Shown here in pieces: positions 51,268 to 62,346 of a stretch of 64,000 nucleotides of DNA. The DNA comes from Brachypterus glaber. Lineage: Eukaryota; Arthropoda; Insecta; Coleoptera; Kateretidae. Position 1 is the stretch's first letter. Every line of letters starts with the position of its first letter. The translations under genes and the position numbers were made by a program. Below the pieces are notes generated by a model that ran no database searches, had not been told where the DNA came from, and saw nothing but the letters and a program-made list of their open reading frames with translations. The stretch lies in the NCBI GenBank assembly GCA_958510825.1, contig OY294045.1:95726988-95790987 (forward strand), written 5' to 3'.

Positions 51268-51687
51268 TGAAGCGTAATTTCTACAGGGCGCCAGCTAATC
51301 TGGGAGAGCCGATACTCGGGGAGGATTGCTACGCCAATGAATACTAAATTTCGTTTCTTTGAATGGTTTTTATTTATTTGCAAACTGGAAATAATTTTAT
51401 TATTTTATTATATTGTTCAAATACTACTTTTTGGGATGAGCTTACCTGGAAATAATTTTATTCCAAGCACTTTAAATATATTACGATTTAATTTTTAGCA
51501 CTAAAGGTAATAATTTACTTATTTCAGTTCACGTGTTTTACGCACTCCTCAGCTAACGACTTAAATTCATCTTTTTTTCAATAATACAAAAAATCAATAT
51601 CATTGATTTTATTTCACATTCGGACTGTCCCTGACATCTATGTGAGAGAGGTACAAATACTTTTTCCCGAACCGAGATTTCGCTACA
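51268..51687 (-). repeat. 5' LTR of the Gypsy element
   Basis: 420 bp. As 5' LTR it should hold the promoter; no TATA box was assigned. Confidence 0.93.
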
Positions 51688-51719
51688 ATACATTAATGTT
51701 TTTTCTTATGATTATAATA

Positions 51720-53632
51720 TACAGTGTGTCTTAACGAAGCCGACTCGGTCGATATACCGGGTGTTCTTTTTAACCTGAAACTTTCAAATATCTCGAATAC
51801 TATGCATTTTAGAAAAAAAAATGTCGGACAAAATTTGTTTATTTTAATGGTGGAAACAAAATGGCGTATTTATTTTTTACGGATATTTACTTTTTCAAGG
51901 TCATTTCAAGGTCAACTTTCTTTTTTTAAGTACAAACATATATTTTTTTACTGGGGATTTAATTCCCCCCAAAAAAATAAAAATCTTTTGTAAAAAACTT
52001 TTTTTGATCGGACTTTTAGTTTCAGAGATAACACAGCCACACAAAATTAAAAAAGTTGCATCTCCGACGGACTTGACTGGTCAATTCCTATGTATTTTGA
52101 GCCGCTGAATCCGAATCTGAGGTCGGAATTTAAAAGTTAGCTCTCATATTTACTATAACCTCAAAAAAAATATCATATCATTGCGAAAAGTATGTTTTTT
52201 GAGGTTCTGTTGAAAATGGGAGCTAACTTTCAAATTCCGACCTCAGATTCGGATTCAGCGGCTCAAAATACAGAGGGGTTGACTAGTCAAGTTCGTCGAA
52301 GATGCAACTTTTTTAATTTTGTGTGGCTGTGTTATCTCTGCAAATAAAACTCCGATCAAAAAAAGTTTTTTACAAAAGATTTTTATTTTTTTTGAGGGGG
52401 ATTAAATAACAGTAAAAAAATATATGTTTGTACTTAAAAAAACAAAGTTGACCTTGAAATGACCTTGAAAACGTAAATATCCGTAAAAAATAAATAAGCC
52501 ATTTTGCTTCCACCATTAAAATAAACAAATTTTGTCCGACATTTTTTTTTCTAAAATGCATAGTATTCGAGATATTTGAAAGTTTCAGGTTAAAAAAAAA
52601 CACCCCGTATAGTAAACTATCCACTTTAGAGAAAAACTTTAAAGGGAATAATTGTATGGTTTTAAAAAAGACTCATTCAAAAATATTTTGAAATATACAG
52701 GATGTTCCTCCTTGGGTGGGTAACATCTGACTTAATTTTTTTTAATGGAATGGTATTTTTTATTATGTCATCTTACTTGTCATAAAAATACCTTTAATTT
52801 AATATCATTTTATATGGGTCTATTGTCTATAGTTTTTGGGATATAATTTTTTATTGAGAAAAAATGCATTTTTAGTGATGAGATAAAACCTGCTTCAATT
52901 TCTTTACTTTTTGTCAAAAATTAATAAAATTTTGCAATTTTATTTTAAAAAGGTGCATCTAATTACTTTATGTACAAAATAAAATGTTTTATAGAGGGCG
53001 TTCAAAATTAATATTCAAATTTTGAATTTTCAAACATAAAAAACTCAATTTTTTTTAAATGGAATGTTATATTTTTTATTTGCTCATTAAATGTACAAAA
53101 AAAATCTAGATTTATTGAGTAAAAAAAATAACATTCCATTTAAAAAAAATGATTTTTTTATGTTTAAAAATTCAAAATTTGAATATTAATTTTGAACGCC
53201 CTGTATAAAACATTTTATTTTGTACATAAAGTAATTAGATACACCTTTTTAAAATAAAATTGCAAAATTTTATTAATTTTTGACAAAAAGTAAAGAAATT
53301 GAAGCAGGTTTTATCTCATCACTAAAAATGCATTTTTTCTCAATAAAAAATTATATCCCAAAAACTATAGACAATAGACCCATATAATATGATATTAAAA
53401 TAAAGGTATTTTCATGACAAGTAAGATGAAATAATAAAAAGTATATCATTCCATTAAAAAAAAATTAAGTCAGATGTTACCCACCCTAGGAGGACCATCC
53501 TGTATATTTCAAAATATTTTTAGAATGTGCCTTTTTTAAAACCATACAACTTTTCACATTAGAGTTTTTCTCTAAAGTGGATACTTTACTATATATCGAC
53601 CGAGTCGGCTTCGTTGAGACACCCTGTATATA
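51720..53632. mobile_element. Palindromic element (CAGTGTGTCTTAACGAAGCC) interrupted by another
   Basis: Outer ends CAGTGTGTCTTAACGAAGCC/GGCTTCGTTGAGACACCCTG with CGACTCGGTCGATAT inside. The second arm is contiguous (53535-53632), whereas the first is split after CGGTCGATAT by the insertion 51757-52613 and resumes at AGTAAACTATCCACTTTAGA. The inner part has GGATGTTCCTCCTTGGGTGG / CCACCCTAGGAGGACCATCC and folds around about 53075. No ORF. Confidence 0.85.
51757..52613. mobile_element. Palindromic element with CCGGGTGTTC ends, nested
   Basis: Arms of about 400 bp: ACCGGGTGTTCTTTTTAACC, CTCGAATACTATGCATTTTA, TCAAGGTCATTTCAAGGTCA on the left and their complements on the right, ending AACACCCCGTAT. 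The core (52020-52330) is the GAGCCGCTGAATCCGAATCT inverted repeat also seen alone at 14480-14775. TATA or TA borders match the intact arm of the host element. Confidence 0.85.
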
Positions 53633-53932
53633 TTATATAATGATTTTTTTAATTTTTTATTACGCTTAAAAAATACAGAGAGTGTGAAAAAACTGGAAAT
53701 ACACAATTACTTTAATTACAAAATATTTTTAAAAAAAATATTTTAGATTTGTACGTACTACCTATTTGTACGTACTACCTATTGATGCAAAATTAATAAT
53801 TTTAAATCATTTTGATAGTCCAATTAATTTTTTTATCATGGGTTTTAAAGTTACTGAATTAAAAAGTTTTGTCACTTTATAAATAATTAGATGGAAAATT
53901 AAAAAATATATTTTCTTAAAAATTAATTAAAA
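53633..53932. other. No gene; direct repeat GTACGTACTACCTATT
   Basis: TTTGTACGTACTACCTATT occurs twice in tandem at about 53748-53784. Otherwise unremarkable. Confidence 0.4.
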
Positions 53933-54302
53933 TAATTCTCAGTTTATAGAACTTCGTTTAAATTATATGTAGACAATATTTCCCAACGTTTCACCATTTA
54001 TTGGATTGGCATCTTCAGGGGATAAATACAATAACTAAAATATTACTTAAATACAAAAAATTAAATTAATGCCATTGACATGAAAAATAAAGGTAATTAC
54101 CTTTATTTTTCATGTCAATGTCATTAATAAAAGGTAATTACCTTTATTTTTCATGTCAATGTCATTAATTTAATTTTTTGTATTTAAGTAATATTTTTGT
54201 TATTGTATTTATCCCCTGAAGATGCCAATCCAATAAATGGTGAAACGTTGGGAAATTTTGTCTACATATAATTTAAACGCAGTTCTATAAACCGAGAATT
54301 AT
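53933..54302. mobile_element. Palindrome of 370 bp with two opposed hammerhead-like motifs
   Basis: Arms AATTCTCAGTTTATAGAACT and complement, centre AAAGGTAATTACCTTTATTT in two tandem units. The motif on the plus strand (54209-54256) and its mirror on the minus strand (53980-54026) both read TCCCCTGAAGATGCC...TGGTGAAACGTTGGGA: core CTGAAGA and GAAA intact, stem I CCC/GGG, stem II GCCA/TGGT, stem III ACGT (dimer type), cleavage base U. Probably a solo Penelope-type terminal segment. Confidence 0.7.
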
Positions 54303-54670
54303 ATTAATTATTACATAATTAGAACAAGAGAAAATACATATTAAAAATTAATATTTACTTTTTTTTATAAATACCTATTATAGGCCTACCTATAAAATTT
54401 TTATTAAAAAATATTATTTTCGATTCAATTCTTTTGATTTGAACAAGTATACAAACTTTTGTCCGGTACTGTATTTTTTCTATTAATGAACCATTTTATA
54501 CCGTGTTGTTTCAATTTCGATCCATAGGTTAACTATACTAATTTTTAAGAATTTTTTTATCTATAGTATTTTTCTAAGATTTTTGTGTACTAGTGAGTAG
54601 TTTTATTGTCAGTTTTTATTAATTATATGCATGAAATTTTTTTTTTGTTGCTATTATTTAAACCTACCCT
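54303..54670. other. No gene seen
   Basis: A/T-rich, no signal. Confidence 0.35.
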
Positions 54671-55025
54671 ATTGAAAATGACGGGTCTGGGCGGGTATAA
54701 ATGTTGCATAGACCGGACTTGAGTGGGTGAATTTCAACGAACTAATAACTCTTCTCTCTAGAATAGGCATTTCATTCGTTAAAACTGACAAAAACGTCGG
54801 CATCTTTGTTCTAACAGAGACAACAATACCAGTTACTGGTAACTGTTATTTTTCAGGCCTGAATATACCTACTATTTGTTTACAAACAAACCGAGATGTT
54901 GGCGATACTTTATTTTAACGGTATGCGTATTCTAGAAAGAAGAGTTATTAGTTCGTTGGTGAATTTCATCCGCTTATGTCCGGTTTATGCACCATTTATA
55001 CCCGCCCAGACCCGTCATTTTCAGC
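54671..55025. mobile_element. Inverted-repeat element, TGAAAATGACGGGTCTGGGC
   Basis: Left arm (54671-54770: GACGGGTCTGGGCGGGTATA, GGTGAATTTCAACGAACTAA) pairs with the right arm (54915-55025: GGTGAATTTCATCCGC..., TATACCCGCCCAGACCCGTC). The spacer of about 145 bp has TACCAGTTACTGGTAACTG. The short frames inside are repeat-derived. Confidence 0.75.
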
Positions 55026-55068
55026 AGTGTACTGCATTATTTAGTCTGTATAGCATGCAGAAATATAC

Positions 55069-55672
55069 CGGGTGTCCCAGCTTTCTGTCAAAGTAAAGTT
55101 GTTTGTTAACTTTTTTTAAAAACTTTTAGTTAGCATTCTTATAGGGGGTTGACAGGTGCATATCTGGAAAATATTTACAAAAGTACAGGGTGTGCCAGAA
55201 AAATGGTACATGCATATAATGTGTTTTTTTTTTAATGGAACACGCTGTATATTTTATGATTTTTTAATTCTCCGTCAAATTCCCAATCTTTTAATATGCA
55301 ATAACCTATATCTATATCCTATAGTTTTTGAGTTATTTCGGTTTTAAGGAAAAAATTTCCAAATCAAGCAATGGTCAAAAAATCGTATCTCCTAACGTTT
55401 TAGAGTTATGATTTTAAAGATTTGGGTTAATTTTAAGGAAGGCCTATTCTTTCCTTTAAGAATATAGTTACCTCAAAAAAATATACAGGATGTCTCAGAA
55501 AAAGTCTCATTGAAAAAAAAACATGTTGTGCATGTACCATTTTTCTGGCACACCCTGTACTTTTGAAAATATTTTCAAAAGATGCGCCTGTTAACCCCTT
55601 AAAATAAGAATACTTACCAAAAGTTTTTAAAAATAGTTAACAAACAATATCTTACTTTGGGGGACACCCGGT
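55069..55672. mobile_element. CCGGGTGTCCC palindrome with an inner palindrome
   Basis: Outer ACCGGGTGTCCCAGCTTTCT...GTTGTTTGTTAACT and inverse, ending GGGGGACACCCGGT. Within it TACAGGGTGTGCCAGAAAAA and TTTTTCTGGCACACCCTGTA (about 55186-55562) form a second, inner element. Confidence 0.75.
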
Positions 55673-55902
55673 TGTAATTGGATTAACCACCGCCGCGGCG
55701 CGCCGCAAGCGAAATATGGAGTCTTAAAAATCAGGGAATTTAAACTTTACGTTATAGAATTTTTTTCTATAATCGTTTTAACGAATTAAAATTAAAAGGT
55801 AAATAAACCCTAACAACAAGCAGCAATGATTTTAACTGCCATGGTATGCATTTTAACGAAGATTTTTGGTGTTTTTATTGGACTTAATAGTTATTTATGT
55901 AC
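55673..55902. other. No gene seen
   Basis: CCGCCGCGGCGCGCCGC (55689) is a small GC-rich palindrome in otherwise A/T-rich DNA. Confidence 0.4.
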
Positions 55903-56013
55903 CAAGGGACTAAACTGGCTGTTTTAGTCCCGCTGCATTAGTGTTTCCTGAGCGAACGTAGTGAGCGAGGGAAACAGAAATGCAAGGGACTAAAACAGCC
56001 AAGTTTAGTCCTG
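55903..56013. repeat. Palindrome GGGACTAAACTGGCTGTTTT
   Basis: ACTAAACTGGCTGTTTTAGT with CTGCAT..TGTTTCC pairs with GGAAACA..ATGCA and ACTAAAACAGCCAAGTTTAG. The loop contains GAGCGAACGTAGTGAGCGAG, itself a near inverted/direct repeat. Confidence 0.7.
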
Positions 56014-56027
56014 AGGTATAATATACA

Positions 56028-56955
56028 CTATTTTGTGCAGGACCAAACATAATTTAGGTAGGTAGATAAAATTAAAATTAAAAACCACGCGTCTAAAATC
56101 GGTTGTTTTATTTTCGTAATTTAATCAAGATGCCTGTAAATTGCGAAAAGTCAGTTTCATGGCTATCGCGATTTCAATTATTTTTTAATATGGTTGACAC
56201 AAACGTCAAAAAAATGGACGAATATGATAAATTTTAAGTTATGTACAAATTGTTATAACAATGTTATTTTTAAAAGTATTCTTTGTTAAAATCAAATAAA
56301 TTGGTTTGAATCGCTAATTTATTACAAAACACCACCAAACCTAATTTTTGAACCAGAAAAGTACATAGTAAGTATAATATTTTAATATTATCAAGGTTGC
56401 CGTGATGTTTATTCCCTAGGGAGAAAAACGGCAAGTTTAGTCCCGAAAATGAAAGCGTAAAATTAGGTTTTAGTCTTGGTCGTGCAAAAAAACTATTTTG
56501 TGCAGGACCAAACATAATTTAGGTAGGTAGATAAAATTAAAATTAAAAACCACGCGTCTAAAATCGGTTGTTTTATTTTCGTAATTTAATCAAGATGCCT
56601 GTAAATTGCGAAATGTCAGTTTCATGGCTATCGCGATTTCAATTGTTTTTTAATATGGTTGACACAAACGTCAAAAAAATGGACGAAGATGATTAATTTT
56701 AAGTTATGTATAAATTGTTATAACAATGTTATTTTTAAAGGTTCTCTTTGTTAAAATCAAATAAATTGGAGGAATCGCTAATTTATTACAAAACACCACC
56801 AAACCTAATTTTTGAACCAGCAAAGCACATAGTAAGTATATTTTAATATTATCAAGGTTGCCGTGATTTTTATTCCCTAGGGAGAAAAACGGCAAGTTTA
56901 GTCCCGAAAATGAAAGCGTAAAATTAGGTTTTAGTCTTGGTCGTGCAAAAAATAT
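56028..56955 (+). repeat. Tandem duplication, two units of 465 bp
   Basis: CTATTTTGTGCAGGACCAAA begins at 56028 and again at 56493. The units agree almost everywhere, with a few substitutions and small deletions (for example TTGGTTTGAATCGC against TTGGAGGAATCGC). Each ends AGTCTTGGTCGTGCAAAAAA. Similar minus-strand frames are present in both but differ in length and show no domain. It lies 390 bp upstream of copy 2's ATG and could affect its promoter. Confidence 0.85.
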
Positions 56956-57340
56956 TTTTTGTATTACTAATACAGTATTAGTATTGAATTTAAATTTTTA
57001 ACCCTGCATAAAATAATTCTTAATAATATTTTTAATATTGTAAATGGGTATAATATTTAAAACATTAAAAAGCTTCATTTTAGTAGTCGCGGTACCATGA
57101 GGTACCTGCTTATAAGATTCATGAAAGTAGGGAGGAAACCAATAGAAACAAACCCTTTGGCGGACCGGCTTAACAAAGCTTTGACGGCAAATCTTCCTTT
57201 GATGAGATTTCTTGTTAAATGTCGACAAAAATAAAATTAGTTTTCATCTAACTTTTGCGCTGTTGAGATCATATTATTTTTCGTGTTATACCGTTTGTTT
57301 TGAGTTTATTTTGATCTTTTGAAAACCCTACTTTTCAAAC
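56956..57340 (+). other. Upstream region of RRM gene copy 2
   Basis: No ORF on the plus strand. Contains CGCGGTACCATGAGGTACC (about 57088) and TTTGCGCTGTTGAG 90 bp before the ATG. Presumed promoter and 5' UTR by position only. Confidence 0.3.
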
Positions 57341-57644
57341 ATGTGTGAAATTCCCAAAAACACTGAAATCGTAAGATATACGATTGAGCGTGTTAAGTAC
57401 CAGTTGGTGCTATCTTCCATTCGGAAGAAAGAGGGTTTCGTCCCGGAAGATGGCTCCGAATTATACGTAAATGGAGTCCCCGAAAATGCTTCAATTGTGG
57501 AGTTATACACCTATTTTTCGTCCGTCGGGGAAATCTTTGAAATTAGACTTTTAGTACAGGAAGATGGAAATTTCAGTAGAGGAATCGCATATGTTTCTTA
57601 CATGAATCCAGAACAAGCAACTTCTGCGCTGAGGTCCTTAAAGG
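57341..57644 (+). CDS. RRM gene copy 2, exon encoding N-terminus and RRM1
   Basis: ATG at 57341 (context CAAACATGT). 101 codons plus one base, then a donor GTAAGT at 57645 (phase 1). After 40 residues comes RRM1 with RNP2 LYVNGV (41-46) and RNP1 RGIAYVSY (80-87), closing helix EQATSALRSLKG. The N-terminal domain is shorter than in copy 1 and lacks the TGY..QTNGQRVY block. Sequence similarity to copy 1 is modest, so the duplication is old or copy 2 evolves fast. No frameshifts. Confidence 0.82.
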
Positions 57645-58643
57645 GTAAGTTTTTTTTGTACATTTTTGCTAAAATTATTAACGTAACTGCGATTTGTGGA
57701 GTTTTAGCGCAAAACAAACCGTGTTGCTGTTTTCATGCAAACAGTGTTAAATAACACTAGGCAACACGGTTTCTTGCCCTGATCGGACTTGTGTTTTTAA
57801 ACTAATTTTGGGTCGCAGATACCGAATCTGGCCTCAAAATATTTCTATTACCTAAGGTTTCTGAGAAAAATGAGATAAAGTGATAAAAAATCATTATTTT
57901 GTTCTAAAATAATGGGAGATAAAAATATTCTGAGGACAAATTTAGATTCAGCGACTCAATATTAGTTAAAAATACCCAACTTGAAATATGGAAACTTTAA
58001 ATTCATAGGTAAAATAAATAGGTATATTATGGAAAAAAATATTTAAAAAAAAAATGGATACTGTGAAAAAACTAAATAGTGGTGGAGGGTAAGGAGAGGG
58101 GTGCATAAGGCGACAAGCTTATCGCCACGTACTCACGCTAAAAATCGTCAATCATCACTAGGGGGTCAAAAATTAACCAAAAATATGTTATGTAATACAG
58201 TTCTTATGTAATAAAGTAACATTTTTATGTTGTAGAACCATTAAAAAAAAAACGACAAAAAATAGGCAATATTTTTTTTATAAATTATTTTTAAATTGGC
58301 ATAATTGCCTGTACTTAAATTTAAAAAATAAGACGTGCTGGATTTTTTTTAAGGTCAAATTCGGATTCTGCGCCTTTAAATTGATAGGAAAAATATATTT
58401 TTTGGGCTCGGGAAAAGAGTTTACACTGTGTGCTTTAATTTTATTTCTTTTTCATTTATTTACTTTTTACTTACGAATAAAATAAGCAAAATAAAAAAAT
58501 ATTTGTATACATGTTTTTGTAGAGAATTTTATAATCCACAAATTAAGTCTTATAAAATTTGTATACAAATTTTATAGTTTTGCCACAACTGAGCAATTAA
58601 GTAAACTTGGCACAAGTCGTCGTGAACGTGTTAACATGTTTAA
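57645..58643. other. Intron 1 of copy 2, no gene; hairpin at 57715-57772
   Basis: AAACCGTGTTGC pairs with GCAACACGGTTT around CATGCAAACAGTGTTAAATA. CAGATACCGAATCTGG and GATTCAGCGACTC nearby faintly resemble the GAGCCGCTGAATCCG element. Confidence 0.45.
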
Positions 58644-58862
58644 GGGAACGTTCAAGTATTACGTAACGCAAAATGTACCAAAATTCATACACTTCATAGC
58701 TCGGTTTTCGCGTTATTCAAGGCTGTAGAGATTTCATATTTTGGCTACCCCCCTAACACCCCCTATTAGGGGGGGTATCCAAAATATGAAATCTCTATAA
58801 TCTATAATAACGAGAGTATGAATTTTGGTACAATTTGCGTTACGTAATACTTGAATGTTTCC
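58644..58862. mobile_element. GGGAACGTTCAAG-family palindromic MITE in intron 1 of copy 2
   Basis: Complete copy: GGGAACGTTCAAGTATTACG, AGAGATTTCATATTTTGGCT, central CCCCCTATTAGGGGG, right end TTGAATGTTTCC. Confidence 0.8.
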
Positions 58863-59079
58863 TAACGCCCCAGGCGTATATCTTAAGAAATATTGCCCTA
58901 AAGAAAATAATATTTTAACCTCATAAAACCACATAAAACCTGTTTCACTAACTGAATTAAACCTCATAAAATTTGCAAGTTTGTTTCTATTCCCCAAATC
59001 TCAGAAATATTTTTGATTAAGTACATTAAAAAAAGTACACTTCATTTTAAAACCTTATTTATTTAATTATTGTTTTAAG

Positions 59080-59414
59080 GAAATGATTTTCGAAATGGCG
59101 CCCAAATCAGACTGGAGCGATCTTACAACAACAAACGCATCTTCATTGGAGGCATTCCCCTCAACAAAACCAAAGACCAGGTTTGGCAGGAGCTCATCCG
59201 CCTCGGCTTCAAAAACATCGTGGACGTCATAATGTACCGTTCTTATAACGAGAGATCTAACAACAGGGGATACGTATTTATTGAATTTAAAACCCACGAG
59301 GAAGCCGCTCATTTCCGTGCCAAAACTGAAAAATCTTTGTACTTGTGGGGTCATATTGCCATTGTTGATTGGTCCGTGCCATATATGGAACCCACATGGG
59401 AGGATATGCAAGAG
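59080..59414 (+). CDS. RRM gene copy 2, exon encoding RRM2
   Basis: 335 nt; acceptor TTTTAAG, joins in phase 1 to give SLKG-NDFRNG. RRM2 with RNP2 RIFIGGI and RNP1 NRGYVFIEF, and the family linker IVDWSVPYMEPTWEDMQE. Donor GTATGT at 59415, phase 0, the same position as the end of the frameshifted exon in copy 1. RRM2 is the tightest RNA-binding unit in this family. The reading is free of stops; the frame starting at 59220 shows only the second half. Confidence 0.85.
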
Positions 59415-59577
59415 GTATGTATGAAAAATTAGTATAGAAAACTTGTGTTTTTACATGCAGAAAAATTATGTTCTGATTTTGGAAGGGTTCCGAAAATATA
59501 TAGCAATGTTCCTAAAATTCCTAAAAAACTATTACAATCTATTTCTGTTTTTTTTTTATTGTTATATCAAACCCTTG

Positions 59578-61412
59578 CTCACGGTACTCTTGAATGATCA
59601 ATAGGTTGAACTAACGTGGCAAAAAAATCTGACCATGGAACATGGTAGTAGAAGGTTAACTTGTTATAGAATCACCGACAGCCAAATCCCAAAAACTTGT
59701 TTTTGGAAAATAATGTTAAATAACCATCTGCAGAGTTTATGGTCAATACAAATTTAAAGTTTACATTATGTTGCATGATTTTGGTAGTAATTCTCGTGCT
59801 GATTCCGAATATGTTTTAAGTTACTCTCTATCTTTTTCGGTTTTTGAGAGAAAAGCGTATAAAAATCACAAAAATAATTTTTTCGCATGTTTTAATGTAG
59901 CCTAGACATTTTGCTATGAGACAATAAAATAACTTTCTTAGCCTAAATTATTGTCCGATTCTCGTTCTGTATTATTATAAAGGAACATCTCGTCTAACAT
60001 TTTTGTGAAAATTTTTAAAATTTTATTTTAAACGTGTTTAAATTAAAAAATTAATTATTTTGTTAAATAGTGTTCATAATATATCTTTCACTTTGAAAAG
60101 TAATTGTCAGATGTGTACATAGACGTTCCTAAAGTTATTTTCTATATTTTGCCCAGACAAAAACATTTATTATTATAGACTTCACAGTGTGAAGTATTGA
60201 ACGAAGGTTTTTAAATTAAATTAAAAACTCATCAACAATTTACCTCAGATCAAAAGTTTTTTACAATATACACGTTTTTTTTATCAAATTCTGAACTACC
60301 TTCTTTCATTTTCTGTATAAAAAATAAGTAAAAATTAAAGGAATTAGATTTATATGCTTATGAATTTAAAAACGGCTGCTTGTTTTTTTTCTAATACATG
60401 ATAATTAAAGCTTAAGCATATAGCATATTATGTCTAAACAAAATAAAATAAATAAATAAATAAATTTTTTAGTTATCCTAAAATGGACTTCTTTATATTT
60501 TTTAAATGAAATTTTCACTCCGCAGGCAGCACAAACTTTTTTTCTATTATTTTCGTGGTCGCTCATTATCTAAGATAAATTTAAAAGTTATCAGTATAGA
60601 AGCAATTATTTATTTTATATAACCGTAATATAAATTCTTTTTGGCAAAATATCACTCTTAAATCAAATATATAATTATTAAGTTCAAAATACTTACATAT
60701 ATGTAAATAATACTGAAGGTAAAAAATAAAAGCCTTCATAAAAATTCAACATTTATTGTTATAACATTATTTCTGACAAATAAGTCAATTTATAACAAGC
60801 TAGTAATAGGTAGGTTAATAGTATTATTAACATTCTCAAGTATTCGGTAAAAATTATTAACGCGCCTCTGTGTTGGACAAATCCATCAAATCTGAAACAT
60901 CTGTAATGACACTGATTAACAAAAAAAAGTATTTTAATAAAAACGCGATTTTAAGGGTGTTTAAATATGTATTTAGATTTACCAAAGGAAAAAAAATCCA
61001 AGATATTCCTTTGGAACTATACAGAACGAGAATCGGACTACAATTTAAGCCAAGAAAGTTATTTTATCGTCTTATAACAAAATGTCTAGGCTACATTAAA
61101 ACATGCGAAAAAATATTTTTTGTGATTTTTATAAGCTTTTTTCTCAAAAATGGAAAAAGATAGAGAGTAACTTAAAACATATTCGGAATCAGCACGAGAA
61201 ATACTACCAAATTCAAGCAACATAATGTGCACTTTAAGTTTGTATTGACCATGAACTCTGCAGACGGTTATTTAACATATTTTCCAAAAACAAGTTTTTG
61301 GGATTTGGCTGTCGATGGTTCTATAACAAGTGAACTTTCTACTACCATGTTCCATGGTCAGATTTTTTTGCCACGTTAATTCAACCCATTGATCATTCAA
61401 GAGTACCGTGTG
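59578..61412. mobile_element. TIR element of about 1.8 kb with 430-bp inverted ends
   Basis: Left ACGGTACTCTTGAATGATCA and GGTTGAACTAACGTGGC; right GCCACGTTAATTCAACCCAT and TGATCATTCAAGAGTACCGT. Arms continue through CACCGACAGCCAAATCCCAA and GAACGAGAATCGGAC. The spacer has a (TAAA)n run at 60440-60465, possibly a LINE tail. The 97-codon frame at 60870 lies partly in the arm and lacks a domain. It sits in intron 2 of copy 2. Confidence 0.8.
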
Positions 61413-61532
61413 CTGTAAGATATATTTTCTTTAGGAGCAATAAATTTATTATTATTATAAACAAATTAATTAAAAAATAATCTCGAAAATAATTAAAAAT
61501 TATGATTTGTTTAGCAAATGTAAATAAATTAA

Positions 61533-62346
61533 TGATTATAATCATTAGAGATCGGATTTTAGGGAGTCGTGACGTCAAAATACATAGCCGGGTACAATAA
61601 GTTAACAAATTCATATTAATTTTATAAAAATGTTTAATATGTTGCCAAACAACTTCCGTATGCGTGCGACGAAATAAGTGAGATGTAAGGTCAAGAGTGT
61701 ACCATATGCGTTATTTTATTGGTTAATATTCATTTGTCACCGTTCATTTTATTAGTAAATCCCTTGATAAAATGTTCGCAAAACCATTACTACGGTTATA
61801 TAGTGGATCCAGAACTGAAGTTCGACGGCAATATTTTACACTACACATTTTGTAAAAAAGACTTAACCTGGGAAAGAAAAACTAATGTTTTAAGACATGT
61901 GACTACAAAAAGCCATAAAGGAGATGAGAAGCAAAGACAATTTAATATTTAAAGTAGGTAAAAAAATACAAAATTAATTTTAATCACAAGTTATAAACGT
62001 CACGTGACCTTTTATTGCGAATAAAAAGCGATTGACCAGGCAGATTATTTTTTAACTTGCTAAAACTAATACCCAGCCACCATGCCACAATACTATAAAA
62101 TTAAATTTGGACTTTTAAAGAGCCCAACTAAATCTTAATTTTCAGAATTGTTATTTTTTTATTTTCTTTTACTTAAATAAAACGTTGAGGGATTTTCATA
62201 ATATTTATGTAATTTTCTTTGGTAGTGTAGTGGTTTGGCAACATATTAAACATTTTTATAAATTTAATATGAATTTGTTAACTTATTGTACCCGGCTATG
62301 CATTTTGACGCCACGACTCCCTAAAATCCGATATCTAATAATCATT
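61533..62346. mobile_element. TIR element with 118-bp inverted ends, TTAGGGAGTCGTG
   Basis: GATCGGATTTTAGGGAGTCG, AGCCGGGTACAATAAGTTAA and TAATATGTTGCCAAAC on the left, complements on the right. AATCATTA-like sequence flanks both sides. A zinc-finger-like frame inside suggests descent from a hAT- or similar transposon. Confidence 0.75.
61719..61952 (+). pseudogene. Degenerate zinc-finger fragment of a transposase
   Basis: 77 open codons with no ATG start. DPELKFDGNILHYTFCKKDL and WERKTNVLRHVTTKSH resemble the N-terminal finger of CGGBP1/hAT-type transposases, where the pattern is C-x2-C and H-x5-H. Here the first cysteine position holds tyrosine, the second is present, and both histidines are kept. 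There is no downstream catalytic domain before the right TIR. Most likely a remnant in a deleted transposon. Confidence 0.45.

Larger units (their letters stand above)
46041..51687 (-). mobile_element. Nearly intact Ty3/Gypsy LTR retrotransposon (5.65 kb)
   Basis: 420-bp LTRs (46041-46460, 51268-51687) appear identical and run TGTAGCGAAAT...TACGCTTCA on the minus strand. ATAC is duplicated outside (46037-46040, 51688-51691). Two bases after the 5' LTR, TGGCTCCCAAAG is the likely primer-binding site. AGGGGGCGGA precedes the 3' LTR. Order on the minus strand: gag, protease-RT-RNase H, integrase. Pol is in the -1 frame relative to gag, and one in-frame TAA separates RNase H from integrase. No env-like frame. 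Identical LTRs indicate a recent insertion. Confidence 0.95.
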
